A DNA stretch of 64,000 nt from Conchocele bisecta (GCA_029237695.1 CM055279.1:60027530-60091529); one strand, 5' to 3'; counted from the first letter of the stretch, positions 21,576-32,401 are shown. The notes: generated from the letters alone by a model not told the origin. Made by a program: numbers and translations.

Positions 21576-22305
21576 TGTCTTACATGTACACTCATTTGCT
21601 TTGCCTAATATCATATAATTAATCTCATGATGGTCGACGCGGCATACCCGCAAGCACAGCCATGAATGCAGTGATCTCGCATTCGACCAATTTGACATAA
21701 CTAACCTAGATGGGTAAAGTTTATTTGCGGATGAAAAGAAGAAAACACGTTCAACACAGTAGTTATTTTAATAAATGACGTAATCGATATTATGTAATAA
21801 TATTGATATTATGTAAATAATAATGCTGATGTGTCATTTTCAAAAATGACGTACTCAGTATTATGTTATAATATCAATTAAACGGTGATATTATAAAACT
21901 AAATGATTTTAAATTTAATGCATTAAGCAATTTACGATATAAAGTACATGTATCCGCAAAGGTGGGTGCAAAATACCGCCTCATGCAACTGGAAGTTAAC
22001 AAACACTCAACTTGTATAGAAGAAAGATAATTGAATGGAGGTGGTGGGGAGGTGGTGGTTAAACAAATTTTGAAGAAAAACAACTCCGTTTTCTTTAAAA
22101 CCTGTGCGTCTCGGCAGCCAGAATCTGAGCTAATCTAAATTTAGTAACATAATGCGTAAACCTGCAATCTGATTGGCTTCCGATAATGTATGACGGTACA
22201 GCTGCTGGCGGTAACTTGCGTACACTCTGCAAACAATGTAAAGTATCGACTGGACTAAAACAAATAATCCAGGTGTGACCCAAACAGTTTTATTTACACA
22301 AAATC
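21576..22305. other. No gene seen
   Basis: Contains an AT-rich stretch with repeated GATATTATGTAATAATAT motifs near 21790-21890 and a purine-rich GGAGGTGGTGGGGAGGTGGT at about 22037. Open frames of 62-78 codons on the minus strand lack support. Confidence 0.45.
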
Positions 22306-22395
22306 ATTTTTGATATCCTGTCAATACGACCTAATCACAATTCATACGCGGTTACAAAGCAATGCCCAAAAACCACAGTGTTGACGAGTGCCTGA
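22306..22395. mobile_element. Family A fragment
   Basis: TTGATATCCTGTCAATACGA and CCTAATCACAATTCATACGC with CAGTGTTGACG are internal family A sequence. Confidence 0.65.
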
Positions 22396-22593
22396 TTGAT
22401 CAGACTGGTGAAAATTGGACTTTTCACAGTTTACGTGGGGTTAAATTTCGCAAATAAAAACGTTATCGCCGGAAAATAAAATTGTTAAAATTAAGTTCTT
22501 GCCATTTTCTGGATGCCGAAGCGATTACCATTACGACCCTCAATTTCCAATTGTTCGCTTTCTTCCCCATTCCGTGCGTCATTCAGACATGAC

Positions 22594-22601
22594 TGACGTC
22601 A
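22594..22601. promoter_or_regulatory. TGACGTCA (CRE-like) palindrome upstream of the 22648 ATG
   Basis: A perfect cAMP-response-element consensus lies about 47 bp before the candidate start codon. The same octamer occurs many times elsewhere in this window, often inside repeats, so alone it proves little. Confidence 0.2.
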
Positions 22602-22647
22602 TAATTATATGTACGTCCGTAAGTCTACTACGTCATTTAAAATAAAA

Positions 22648-22674
22648 ATGGCTGCTCCTAGTGATTCCAGTCAG
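22648..22674 (+). CDS. Candidate first coding exon, 9 codons, unknown gene
   Basis: An ATG in a strong Kozak context (AAAATGGCTG) opens MAAPSDSSQ and runs straight into a consensus donor, CAG-GTAAGG, in phase 0. Upstream is AT-rich with a CRE-like site. The product is unknown, and no downstream exon was found on the plus strand in this window. It could be chance: nine codons carry almost no information. Confidence 0.22.
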
Positions 22675-22680
22675 GTAAGG

Positions 22681-23250
22681 AAATAAACAAATAAAATAGT
22701 TGTTTGTCGTGTTTATTATTATTCCGGGCAGCTCGCAATCGTTGCGGAACCTGCTCCGAATGAAAACGGATGGGTGTGGTGTATTTTGACAGTATATTTC
22801 GTTGAAAAGAAGCTGTAATTTCACATTGTCAATGACAAAATATAATGTATCAACAGAACATTCATCTGTTAAACCCGCCTGAAGTACCCATAGTGTAATG
22901 GTTGAATCAGCTGGTCACCATTCTAAATAGGATTAATTTGCAAAGCCGCCATCTTGTCGTTGTTTTTTATCATCATTCATGAACGATGAAATGAATAGGA
23001 ACAAAATCGTTGTAACATGATAATATTATTCTGTAAACATGTTGATGAGTAAAGTACCTAAGGGCTAAAACAAGTATTGTTCAATTTACTGTCATGGCTG
23101 TTCATTAAGGGATTATTACAACCATAAAGTATCGAACTACGCTGTGAGCGCAAAGGAGTGGTTGGTGCAATTCGGTTCTAACTTATCTCGCGTTTTGAAG
23201 CCTAAATTAACTAATTTAAAATTAAGTTGATTTAAATGTTGTTTGACAAT
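22681..23250. other. No gene seen
   Basis: AT-rich sequence without recognised repeats or frames; it would be intron if the 22648 exon is real. Confidence 0.4.
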
Positions 23251-23412
23251 GTTGACGGGATAAATAGAATTGTAGGTTAATGCCGTGAATGGGAAAACAT
23301 ATCTGGCGCGGTACGGAAACGGGATGGGCTCGGCAGAGCCTCGCCCATCCCGTTTCCTAAGCCTTACCATATATTTTGTCCCATTCACGGCACTAACCTA
23401 CTATTCTCTATA
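23251..23412. mobile_element. Family A hairpin copy
   Basis: GTTGACGGGATAAATAGAAT, GTGCCGTGAATGGGAAAACA, then the arms GGCGCGGTACGGAAACGGGA and TTTCCTAAGCCTTACCATAT, closing at TTCACGGCACTAACCTACTA. The two arms differ consistently (GCGCGGTACG against AAGGCTTAGG). Confidence 0.85.
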
Positions 23413-23606
23413 TATAGAGTGTTCAGTGATGTTTATCGCGTACAATTGCACGTTGTAGTCACAACATACATGCTACCTCCATTAGGCATCGTGCATATTC
23501 CATTTGCTGCATGTCATCCATTAGAAACAACATGGGCCACTTACAAAACAATACGCAGCATGCACACCTAGGACATGTGAAACGATGCGCAAACATGGTG
23601 ATGTTA

Positions 23607-24310
23607 TCTATAAATGACAGACGATAACAAGTTGCTGGAGTCAATCGATGAGTCAAACAATAGGTAAATCATGTGTATTACAGTGGGGTCAGCGTGTAAG
23701 TGCACACACGAACGAACGCGACAGGTTGGAACCAACCTGTCGCGTTCGTTCGTGTGTGAACTTACACGCTGACCCAACCTGTCGCGTTCGTTCGTGTGTG
23801 CACTTACACGCTGACCCAACCTGTCGCGTTCGTTCGTGTGTGCACTTACACGCTGACACCCAACCTGTCGCGTTCGTTCGTGTGTGCACTTACACGCTGA
23901 CCCCACTGTATCATATCATAGGTATAGACTCGTTTTCGTGTAAAATAAATACATGATGAAGTGCACGTGCATGCATGTGACTATAATAGTGTATATTAGT
24001 GCTCAACAATAGACATGCAGTTTTGCTCAGTGGTATCGAAGCTGGAGAATATCCATACTTTTACTGAACTTTTGTTCATTCTATCTGGTCAAGAGTTCGA
24101 AAGTCACAAAACGCATTACTTTTGTCGTTAGTTTTGTGTTCTTTTTATGACTGGTTGGTGGAGAGGGAAACGGCGAGGGTTATCACTATTGCTGTATGAC
24201 CTCTACTTGACATGATCGGCGAGAACATACTCCCATATTCTTCATGTAGACACATATGAAATGTGCATATAGTTATTAGTTTTCTTCAAAATTAGATTAA
24301 CGTTTTACAT
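23607..24310. repeat. Duplicated segment, copy 1
   Basis: AATGACAGACGATAACAAGT, ACATGATGAAGTGCACGTGC, ATAGACATG, CACAAAACGCATTACTT, ATTGCTGTATGACCTC and TTCTTCATGT follow in the same order as in 39050-40150. This copy has the E palindrome array inserted; the other copy has C elements. It has no clear ends or coding frame. Confidence 0.8.
23680..23909. repeat. Family E array: one inverted arm plus four tandem arms
   Basis: The left arm (ACAGTGGGGTCAGCGTGTAA) is followed by the inverted arm ACCTGTCGCGTTCGTTCGTG four times in tandem, the last ending CTGACCCCACTGT. Apparent proteins with HADPTCRVRSCVHL units are translations of this array. Confidence 0.92.
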
Positions 24311-24324
24311 GTAATACAAGATAT

Positions 24325-24443
24325 ACTAACTCCTAATTAAGAGATAATATCTCCTAATTAGGAGGTACTATATCCTAATTAGGTATTAATATCTCCTAAT
24401 TAGAAGATAATACATAGTTTAGCATTGACACCAGGACGCTTCC
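24325..24443. mobile_element. Family G short copy
   Basis: About six CTCCTAATTAGGAGATA-type units end with TTTAGCATTGACACCAGGAC and GCTTCCA, the right end of family G. Confidence 0.75.
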
Positions 24444-24775
24444 ACAGCCACGGGTGGTATACATTCAACAAACAGATACAACTGTAGACCTGAATGCCCT
24501 TTTACCAGCTGGTATCCGGTTTGATGAGGACCGTGCTGCTGAAGACTGTCTCTCCATTCAGCGGGTGTGCCAGAGAACATGATGTGAATGGAATAGTCGC
24601 GAGAAACGCGTCATAGTGACGGTACTGACGTCATTTCTCCAGGTATGGTAAATACGAGACTGGTGTGAACAACCGTCGCTTTACATAACATAATAGTGTA
24701 CATTGCCGTTTTATTTGTGTAAACAATGGTTCAAATGTAAGATAGTTTCATCTTTAGTAACCCTTGCCTATTCTG
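24444..24775. other. No gene seen
   Basis: Moderately GC-rich; no frame longer than 60 codons and no repeat match. Confidence 0.4.
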
Positions 24776-24994
24776 GGGCCCGTTTCAATAAACATCGTAC
24801 TAATAAAATGTTCGTCAGTGCAAAATTATGATAGTCTGTAAATTTCTCATTTACAATGTTTTCGTGTACAAAAATTATTGGATTTACATTTATTGAGCCT
24901 AGCCTATGCTCAATACATGTAAATCCATCAATTAAAATTTACAGACGATCTTAAATTTACATTGTATTCGTACGAAGTTTAGTGAAACGGGCCC
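24776..24994. mobile_element. Family B fold-back, core partly deleted
   Basis: GGGGCCCGTTTCAATAAACA pairs with AGTTTAGTGAAACGGGCCCC. The central TGCATATGCA is missing, leaving TTGAGCCTAGCCTATGCTCA. Confidence 0.85.
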
Positions 24995-25334
24995 CTGATA
25001 CTTATTTACATACGGGAGTGGTTAGATTTTAATATGAATGTGATGTACACGAGGATGGGTCGCATGAATTCTCTCAGCCGGCGGCCCAAACGCGATCGTG
25101 CCATCATTGATGACGTAGTCACGACAAACATCTCACGACTATACCGCGTCATCCATTGTCGATATTCCTATTTGTAACTCAATAATTGACAGTTCATTCA
25201 ACGGGCAAATATCAACGCCCTGCGGCGTCTATGGAACCGAGGTGCAGCTGTCACGTGTTGACGGGGAGTCGGTAAAATTCCATTATTCTTGTCACTTCTA
25301 AGTAAGTGGATTGAATTAGTTCATGCTCATTTTC
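24995..25334. other. No gene seen
   Basis: GC-richer stretch without a supported frame on either strand. Confidence 0.4.
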
Positions 25335-25443
25335 AGGGCCCGGTTGCTCAAAACCGCTGTTAGCTTAACTCGTTAAATCCTTAAGCAATGCTAAGGATTT
25401 AACAGTCTGTTAAGCTAACAGAAGCTTTGAACAACCGGGCCCA
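25335..25443. repeat. Family S-type hairpin, GGGCCCGG ends
   Basis: GGGCCCGGTTGCTCAAA pairs with TTTGAACAACCGGGCCC, and inner arms GTTAGCTTAAC and AAATCCTTAGCA pair across a short loop. About 109 bp. Confidence 0.82.
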
Positions 25444-25787
25444 GACTGTTACATGGATCATGAATAGTGTCGTAAACCACATGTAAATGTACTGTGACGG
25501 TGCAAACCCATTCACATCCATACGTTTTCTCTAGAATAAATTACTGTTTGAAACTCCCAGAAAAAAATGTACGAAACTGGCGGCTAACTGGTCACTGCTA
25601 CCTAACTGTAAGAACTAAACAAAGCAAGACAGACCAACACGCCGTATGATCAGTTGGAACAGGCACTATTTTCTGGGTCGTACTCGCCATTTACGCGCAG
25701 CACGACAATATGGCTGCCCCGATAGAAATGTGCGTGACATAATATGCTATCTCAAGGGAGATACATGTAACATATAACACAGTACTG
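25444..25787. other. No gene seen
   Basis: No repeat or convincing reading frame; ATATGGCTGCCCCGATAG at 25712 is an isolated ATG in good context with a very short frame. Confidence 0.4.
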
Positions 25788-25953
25788 CGGCCCGTTTAGC
25801 TAAACAGTGTACGACTAAGAAGTTCGTAGTCACTCAGTGCAAACAGAAGATTTGCAAAACACATTACAATTGGCAGCCGATGTTAACACATCGTCTGTGG
25901 ATTATTTTGCACGTCCGAACTTCTTAGTCGTACGACGTTTAGTGTAACGGGTA
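25788..25953. mobile_element. Diverged relative of family B
   Basis: CGGCCCGTTTAGCTAAACAG and CGACTAAGAAGTTCGT pair with GAACTTCTTAGTCGTACGAC and GTTTAGTGTAACGGG. The core is different from typical B elements. Confidence 0.75.
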
Positions 25954-26277
25954 GCGGAGTTACGCAGTTATGGGAGAATATGTCCGCGCAGATTCTTATA
26001 ATTTATCCGTTAACGGTTCCCAATTTATCAGATAACCTGCCTTGTATACATATTTGCCGAATACGTACTGACTGATAACATATTGCTGTATCAGGTATTA
26101 CAAACATCCGGGCTACAACGAAGTGAAAACTGACGTTACATTGGTCGGATGACGCATGTGACGTTACCGCATGACGTCAGTGTCATGCCGCAACGTAAAC
26201 AAGTCCGCGTTCTGTCCATATATAACGACGTTGTCTGTGGTCATTTTCGAGCATGAAACGTTAACTGATAAACAGAA
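25954..26277. other. No gene seen
   Basis: Short frames only; a TGACGTCA lies near 26173. Confidence 0.4.
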
Positions 26278-26413
26278 TACCAGGCTACTGACGTTTGATA
26301 TTAAGTTTATCATGCTCGGCTCGGAAGCGGTAGGAATTTCTCGGCAAGCCTCGGAATTTCTACGCGTTTCCTAGCCTTGCCTTTTAAAAATGATATCAAA
26401 GGACAACAGCCTG
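26278..26413. repeat. Imperfect hairpin element
   Basis: AATACCAGGCTACTGACGTT and TGATATTAAG pair with TGATATCAAAGGACAACAGC and CTGGTATT. About 136 bp; it contributes the start of an 85-codon plus-strand frame that I reject. Confidence 0.65.
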
Positions 26414-26719
26414 GTATTCGCTATGCATCGCTCATGAGAATCGCTGGCAGGAAGTATTACATGCAGGATGACAGAGTCGTGTGCATCGGGTTATCTTGTA
26501 TATCAACGATGGCATTAAGTTCTGATTTACTGGCTGTCTGTGAGGCGGCTTGTTCAACGCTCGCTCGCTGTAGCATGGGTAATCCAGTTATGGCCATTGA
26601 CATATCTAGGCGGATACCGGGTAATTTGCATTGATCTACACGTAATGTAATAGCCACTCAGTTCGTGAAATCACGTATGCACTCGATGTCGCTGATGCTG
26701 TGACAAATCGGCAAAAACT
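26414..26719. other. GC-balanced unique stretch, coding status open
   Basis: From about 26440 to 26640 the minus strand is open for 66 codons with a fairly protein-like composition (for example TGLPMLQRASVEQAASQTAS). No domain, acceptor or donor settles it. It may be an exon or chance. Confidence 0.25.
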
Positions 26720-26920
26720 GGGGCCCGTTTCACTAAACAGAATTATGGTAGTCTGTACATTTCACATTAATAATGTTTTCTTGTAGATAATTACTGGATT
26801 TACATTTATTGAGCATAGGCTGCATATGCAGCCTATGCTCAATACATGTAAATTCATCAATTGAAATTTACAGACGATCCTAAATTTGCACTTACGAACA
26901 TTTTAGTCGTACATGTACGA
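26720..26920. mobile_element. Family B fold-back, ends trimmed
   Basis: GGGGCCCGTTTCACTAAACA opens it and the core is GAGCATAGGCTGCATATGCA. The right end breaks off after TTTTAGTCGTAC. Confidence 0.85.
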
Positions 26921-26929
26921 GCACCTGGA

Positions 26930-27235
26930 TGTGACATTTGGGACAAGCCCTGGGATGGTATACCTACGAAGATGTGCGATTTGTTTATGACAAAATATTT
27001 ACAGAAGCAGCTGCTGTGATATTTTATGTACATGACGTCGAAGGTTGACAACACTTTCACAGCAAATCGGAATTCTATTCCGCATTTGCTCTGAAAATGT
27101 CGTTACCTCTCACAATCATTTACCGAAAATATCAAAGTTTCTGTAGATGTTTTTCATGCAAAATCGCATTTCTTTCTAGGTACAAATTCGCATGACTTGT
27201 CTCACAAGCTACCGGTGAATCGGAATTGGCGAATT
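26930..27235. repeat. Family R inverted-repeat element
   Basis: ACCTACGAAGATGTGCGATT, TATTTACAGAAGCAGC and AATGCGGAATAGAAT-type arms appear in both orientations around TTTCACAGCAAATCGG. Similar sequence is at 28740-28925 and 54020-54310. Confidence 0.65.
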
Positions 27236-27302
27236 TAGATGACAACGGAATTGTGTAGGAATACACTGGCTTCACCAAATAATAACATATCCATACTTAG
27301 AG

Positions 27303-27488
27303 AACATTTAGGATCGTCTGGAAATTTCAGTTGATGGATTTTCATTTATTGAGCATGCAGCCTATGATCAATAAATGTAAATCCAATAATTATTTACAAG
27401 AAAACATTGCGTTAATGTGAAATTTAAAGACTATCATAATTTTGCACTTACGAACATTTTAGTCGTACGAAGTTTAGAGAAACGGCCC
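27303..27488. mobile_element. Family B, 5' truncated
   Basis: TTTAGGATCGTCTGGAAATT through ACGAAGTTTAGAGAAACGGC. The first 50 bp and part of the core palindrome are missing. Confidence 0.8.
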
Positions 27489-27743
27489 CTGATGCTTCAC
27501 CCGTGTTATACATGTAAAGCACAATCATCAAACTCGATGCAAACGCTCGTTCTGTTAATACAACTGTGTGATCTAGAAATACTAATTCATGCTAAGGTAT
27601 AACGTATATAAACTTTTATCGTCAATATTCTCTTAATATAATACACGAATGACTATTGAATCCTTTGTTGCGTAAATACATAGTTACGAAGGCGATATAC
27701 GTACAAATTGCTTTGATAAATCCAAGTTTTGGACCGGTCATTT

Positions 27744-28262
27744 AATGGTACATGCCCACTCAGTAGGCACACATTGTTCTTTATATCATCTGAGACATGC
27801 TCTGACAAAATAAACATTAATTCACCATTACCCCACATATTGATTGGTATTAATATACATTTTATATCTAAAATATCTAAAACAGGTAAATTTCCACACT
27901 GATATCAGGGGCGATAACCGTATTTCCTTCAAATGTTAACGGACATTACTATTTATTATCTGTATTCATTTGTTGATGTGCAATGATTATACCTTATACT
28001 CTGTCAGACATATTCTATTTTCAGGTGACGCATTAAATTAGTATAAATAATTAAAAAATATAATGCCTCATTTTCATATGAAAATAGCCTGATTCCACCG
28101 CGGGTCACTGTCAGTAAAATAAATACATGTATTACTAAATGATTATATCTGCATAGCGGGCACTCGTAATTTGTAGAACTGGTGGAATAGTGACACAATT
28201 ATACACTTATTTAATTACTATAAATAACAGTTTGTGCCTACTGAGTGTGCATGTACCTTTAA
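27744..28262. mobile_element. Family D, full copy with TTAA ends
   Basis: TTAATGGTACATGCCCACTC at the left and GTGCATGTACCTTTAA at the right are inverted ends, each with the TTAA typical of D insertions. The interior has GGGGCGATAACCG, ATGTTAACGGACATTACTAT and ATTTTCATATGAAAATAGCC. No transposase. Confidence 0.87.
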
Positions 28263-28312
28263 TACGGCATAAAATTCCGTAACTCGTAAATCATTCACCT
28301 CGGCGAATATCA

Positions 28313-28640
28313 GATTTGTGGAATTATATTGTATTTGCATATGTGTAATGTACCGCAGCTCTGCAAACAAACTCAGAGTTGGTAAACGAGGGAACAGATT
28401 AATGTTGTGCTTGTATCAACGGAAGAAAGGATCCATTCGTATGTGTGTCAATTGCTTTGATCCTAATCATGGTGGTTTAGTGGTGATTTCCCCAATCTAT
28501 AAATTAGTTTCGTACTCTGAAAACGCGACGACGATCGTCGCGTTTACAGTGTACGAAACTAATTTGTAGATTGGGTAAAGCTTTGCGTAAGGCGATGGTA
28601 TGATACATTGCCGACAAGGTGCTGGGTTTGATTTAGGAGT
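28313..28640. mobile_element. Family O element, copy 1
   Basis: TTGTGGAATTATATTG at the left; the core stem is ATAAATTAGTTTCGTACTCT and its complement around GCGACGACGATCGTCGC. A second copy, interrupted by element N, is at 35602-36300. Confidence 0.75.
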
Positions 28641-28739
28641 ATGTATTTGGCTGTGACTGGATAAATGGCGATTAAGGTATTTGCGACCAGTCTAGCTAAT
28701 GGTCTGTTATCGTCCTCCTGTTGTCTGGTACCAATATAA

Positions 28740-28925
28740 TTCAGACCAGCCATGTGGTTTTGTACCTTCGGACATCTGCAAAATTTACAATATTTTCCGT
28801 AAATGCCGTCAAAAGTTGACATAATTTTCTGAGTACATTGTACATTTTGTCAATTTCTGACTTTTGTAAACGTATTAATGAAATTACGCAGATGTCCAGA
28901 GGTACAAATTCACATGTCTCAATTA
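28740..28925. repeat. Family R copy, partly in inverted form
   Basis: TTTGTACCTTCGGACATCTG, AATATTTTCCGTAAATGCCG and TGACATAATTTTCTGAG resemble R, mirrored by CAGATGTCCAGAGGTACAAA. Confidence 0.6.
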
Positions 28926-29098
28926 TTATACTGCATTTTACATGTAGAAGCATACCGAGTGTTCATTGATGGAATGGCGAACAGTGTTGATCTCGATCAC
29001 ACTGCTCGGATGAACATTCTGATCCTGGTTTTTATTCCAACTGGTTCTTTAAAAACCAACCATATTCCTCATTTCCCCCAATCACAGTCCTATTTGTA
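28926..29098. repeat. Dispersed repeat P
   Basis: GAAGCATACCGAGTGTTCAT, TGATGGAATGGCGAACAGTG and the TTGATCTCGATCACACTG region match P, ending near CAATCACAGTCC. Confidence 0.65.
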
Positions 29099-29114
29099 GT
29101 TTGGAAAATATCCG

Positions 29115-29423
29115 TAGTCGATTTCACCAAAATTGCAAAGCATATTTATCTAGCAAAGTGTACTTTGAGGGTGTAATCATTTATTTTGCCCGAGCTGCAT
29201 TATTTCATATAGAACTAATGACTGCATATACATGTTTTTGATGATTAAAAGTATGCAGAATTATTATACTGAATTTATTACATGATCACAGCCAAAATGG
29301 CTGTGATAATGAAATAAATTCAGTATAATAAAAATTAATAAATTTATCCTTAAATTGAAAATTTGTCCCTCAAAGTGTACTTAGCAAGATAAGTATACTT
29401 TGCAATGTTGGTGAAATCAGTTA
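29115..29423. mobile_element. Family C element, older copy
   Basis: The left end TAGTCGATTTCACCAAAATT, the core TCACAGCCAAAATGGCTGTG and the right end ATGTTGGTGAAATCAGTTA identify C. Target duplication CCG/CTG is imperfect. Confidence 0.82.
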
Positions 29424-29516
29424 CTGAATACGGCGACGACAATATGCTGGATAAGATCTAGAAATGTGTATTTTGATGTGTCTGGAGAAACGAGGATTAT
29501 GGCATATGCGTTAGTG

Positions 29517-30153
29517 TACACTCCCGCCTGCGATTCTCTTACCAAAAATTGCAATGCAGCGGTCCTTGAATAGCAATTCGTCCCCTCTGAAATTGCAGTC
29601 TAATTGCGGTCCAATCGCGGTCCCGTTTTTGCGGTAATTCTTTCGCGATACCGTTTGTGCGGTCATTCTTTCGCGGTCCAGTTTGTGCAGTCATTCTTTC
29701 GCGATACCGTTTGTGCGGTCATTCTTTCGCTATTTGCGGTAAAAACTTAGCGTTACGCGTATATATACACCTAATTATACTATTTATGTATATTTTATTG
29801 GATTTTAAATGGCTAAATACAGATAGGAAAATATATATATTCGTCAGAAAAAATCAACTATTTCGATTGTATTGCCGCATTCGTCAAGCAGAGCGGTCCG
29901 CTGGTTTGACCGCAGAGCGCAGCGGTCATTCTTTCGCAGTTTAAAGAAAAAAAGAAGCGTAAACTGCAATTAAAAGCGGAGCGCAGCGCTAACTGCGCTA
30001 TAAGTATTGCAATTCCGCAACCAACTCTTTGGACCGCAGTCACATGATTGCAGTCAGATTGCGGTCCAATTGCAATTAATGGGAACGCGAATTGCAATCC
30101 TGCGCTCCATGAATTGCAATTCGCCTGGTAAGAGAACCGCAGGCCACTCTGTA
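29517..30153. mobile_element. Family K fold-back, short form (K1)
   Basis: TACACTCCCGCCTGCGATTC and TCTTACCA at the left mirror CCTGGTAAGAGAACCGCAGG and CCACTCTGTA at the right. Next come GAATTGCAATTC-type blocks, four units of TTTCGCGATACCGTTTGTGC, and GCAGAGCGGTCCGC. The middle (29770-29880) is AT-rich. No protein. Long counterpart at 40249-44100. Confidence 0.85.
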
Positions 30154-30159
30154 GCTCCT

Positions 30160-30335
30160 ATTATCGTTCTCAATGTGGTTTGATAACGATCTATATTGCG
30201 TGTTTGAAGCATGATGCGTGTTTCATCGATGGAATGGCGAACTGCGCAGATCTTGATCAGACTTTGCGGATGCACCAGTTGACCTGATGTACACTGATTT
30301 TAAACCCACAAACCTTCTTTCTCCCGCTACATGTT
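30160..30335. repeat. Dispersed repeat P
   Basis: GATAACGATCTATATTGCGT, GAAGCATGATGCGTGTTTCA and GATCTTGATCAGACTTTGCG occur in the order seen at 3010-3170. Confidence 0.65.
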
Positions 30336-30349
30336 CCCTTGTCACCAGA

Positions 30350-30588
30350 GGGCCGTTTCACTAAACTTCCTGCGACTAAAATGTTAGTAAGTGCAAATTT
30401 AGAAACGTCTGGAAATTGAACTTGATGGATTTACATTTAAAGAGCATAGGCTGCATATGCATCCTATGCTCAATAAATGTAGATCCAATAATTGTTTACA
30501 AGAAAACATTGTTAATGTGCAATTTACAGACTATCATAATTTTGCACTTACGAACAGTTTTGTCGTACGAAGTTTAGTAAAACGGGCC
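30350..30588. mobile_element. Family B fold-back, full copy
   Basis: GGGCCGTTTCACTAAACTTC with the complement GAAGTTTAGTAAAACGGGCC. Core GCATAGGCTGCATATGCATC. Confidence 0.88.
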
Positions 30589-30605
30589 AGGGATTAGAAA
30601 GCTTC

Positions 30606-31165
30606 TATAGTCTGTTTCACGAAAGCTGCCCAAATTTTACGGCCATATAAACCATTAAAAAACAATATTTTTTCGATAATATTAAATTAAAGGAAAATTT
30701 AAGAATGAGCCTTCTTTTTATTTCGTGAAATTTGGTCAAATATTGATTTCATAGCGAAAACAAAATTTCCCCATGTTAAATCCCCATAGACATCTTCACA
30801 GAGGAAGATGTCTATGGGGATTTAATATGGGGAAACTTTTTGAATTTCAGAAATACCGATTTTCAAAATTTAACTTTTTGTTTTCTTAGTTAGATCATTT
30901 CCAAGCTATCTAGCTAGATTTCAGAATCAATTTCCAATTTTTTCGTTTTTTGAGTCTTCCAGGTTCTCCACCTCTTTTTCCCCATGTTAAATTCCCATAG
31001 AGAACTAATATTTCGTAATAAAATCAATATTGTATCAAATTTCACGAAATAAAAAGTAGGCTCATTCTTAAATTTTGCTATAATTTAATATTATCGAAAA
31101 CAATATTGTTTTTGTATTCTTTACATGGCCATAACATTTGGGCAGGTTTCGTGAAACAGACAGTA
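30606..31165. mobile_element. Family T, full copy
   Basis: TAGTCTGTTTCACGAAAGCT at the left and GGTTTCGTGAAACAGACAGT at the right are inverted. The centre is a stem with CATCTTCACAGAGGAAGATG flanked by CTATGGGGATTTAA and its complement. About 560 bp, no coding capacity. Confidence 0.9.
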
Positions 31166-31476
31166 GGTTTAAATACACTAATTCAGCAGATATTCATGCG
31201 AGGTGTCGTCAAAAGTAGTACATGTATGTTAAGTCAATATGTATCATGAATGCCATAGACACTCTTTACTTGCAGAAACCGGTCAATTGATGTACGAATC
31301 TTCTTCAAAGGCATGTTAATGTAACATTTACATCAGTTTCACGCATATGCTTTGGAATTATTTTGTAAGTCGGAATATATCATGTGAGGCGGTTTCAATT
31401 CCAGCCGCTGACATTTCGCCACCACCAGCGTGGTGACAGGAGATTGAATTTATCTTTCTTAAGTATAATTAAACCT
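31166..31476. other. No gene seen
   Basis: Spacer between two T elements, without a recognised feature. Confidence 0.4.
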
Positions 31477-32056
31477 ATAGTCTGTTTCACGAAAGCTGCC
31501 CAAATTGTACGGCCATATAAACAATTCAAAAACCATATTTTTTTCGATAATATTAAATTAAAGCAAAATTTAAGAATGAGCCTTCTTTTTATTTCGTGAA
31601 ATTTGGTCAAATATTGATTTTATTGCGAAAACAAAATTTCCCCATGTTAAATCCCCATAGACATCTTCACGGAGTAGTGAGATGTCTATGGGGATTTAAC
31701 ATGGGGAAATTTTTTAGAATTTCAGAATTTAGAATTTCAGAAATACTGGACCGATTTTTAAAATTTAACTTTTGTTTTCTTAGTTAGATCATTTCCAAGC
31801 TATCTAGCTAGGTTTCGGAGTCAATTTCCAAAAAAAAATTGTTTTTTGACTCCTCCCACAAGTCCTCTACCTCTTTTTCCCCATGTTAAATTCCCATAGC
31901 GAAATCAATTTTTCGTATTAAAACCAATATTTGACCAAATTTCACGAAATAAAAAGAAGGCTTCATTCTTAAATTTTGCTTTAATTTAATATTATCGAAA
32001 AAAATATTGTTTTTGCATTTTGCCGTAAAATTTGGGCAGGTTTCGTGAAACAGACT
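31477..32056. mobile_element. Family T, full copy
   Basis: ATAGTCTGTTTCACGAAAGC to GTTTCGTGAAACAGACTAT with the central stem GACATCTTCACGGAGTAGTG. It lies in the same orientation as the copy 300 bp upstream. Confidence 0.9.
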
Positions 32057-32211
32057 ATATATATTTATATTTTAATTAGTGAATATCCTGAGCTGAATAA
32101 GAAGTCCCAAAACATCCTTACGAAAAATGAAAATAGCAGAGAATATCAAAATGTGTGTGTGGTCATTGGTTTATATAGGAAAAAGCATTGGTGTTGATGG
32201 ACCTATACTGC

Positions 32212-32401
32212 ATGGAGGGCCCCAGGGTGTCCGGTTTGGAGATGTTCCACTGTAAATCAGGCATGTGACCATTCTGGGACATACATATGTCTTTTGCAAT
32301 CATGGACATGCATTATTATCTGACATACGATACCCAGAAACCTTTCAAAATGAGATCACATATATTTTCTCGGTGTCCGGTTTAGAGAGATGCCACCGTA
32401 T
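32212..32401. repeat. Family J element, diverged
   Basis: GGGTGTCCGGTTTGGAGATG and TTCCACTGTA, then CGGTGTCCGGTTTAGAGAGA and CACCGTA 150 bp on. J copies at 51418 and 60295 have the same spacing and the better-conserved ACAGTGGAACCTCTCTAAAC type of end, which resembles pogo/Tigger termini. Confidence 0.65.

Noticed and set aside
23604..23956. 100-codon frames with HADPTCRVRSCVHL units, resembling a repeat protein
   Set aside because: They translate the family E palindrome array in both directions and appear at every E locus.
12000..24000. Globin exon 1 on the minus strand
   Set aside because: I looked for a short exon ending in phase 2 with an A/B-helix pattern before a donor and found none convincing, so no feature is called.
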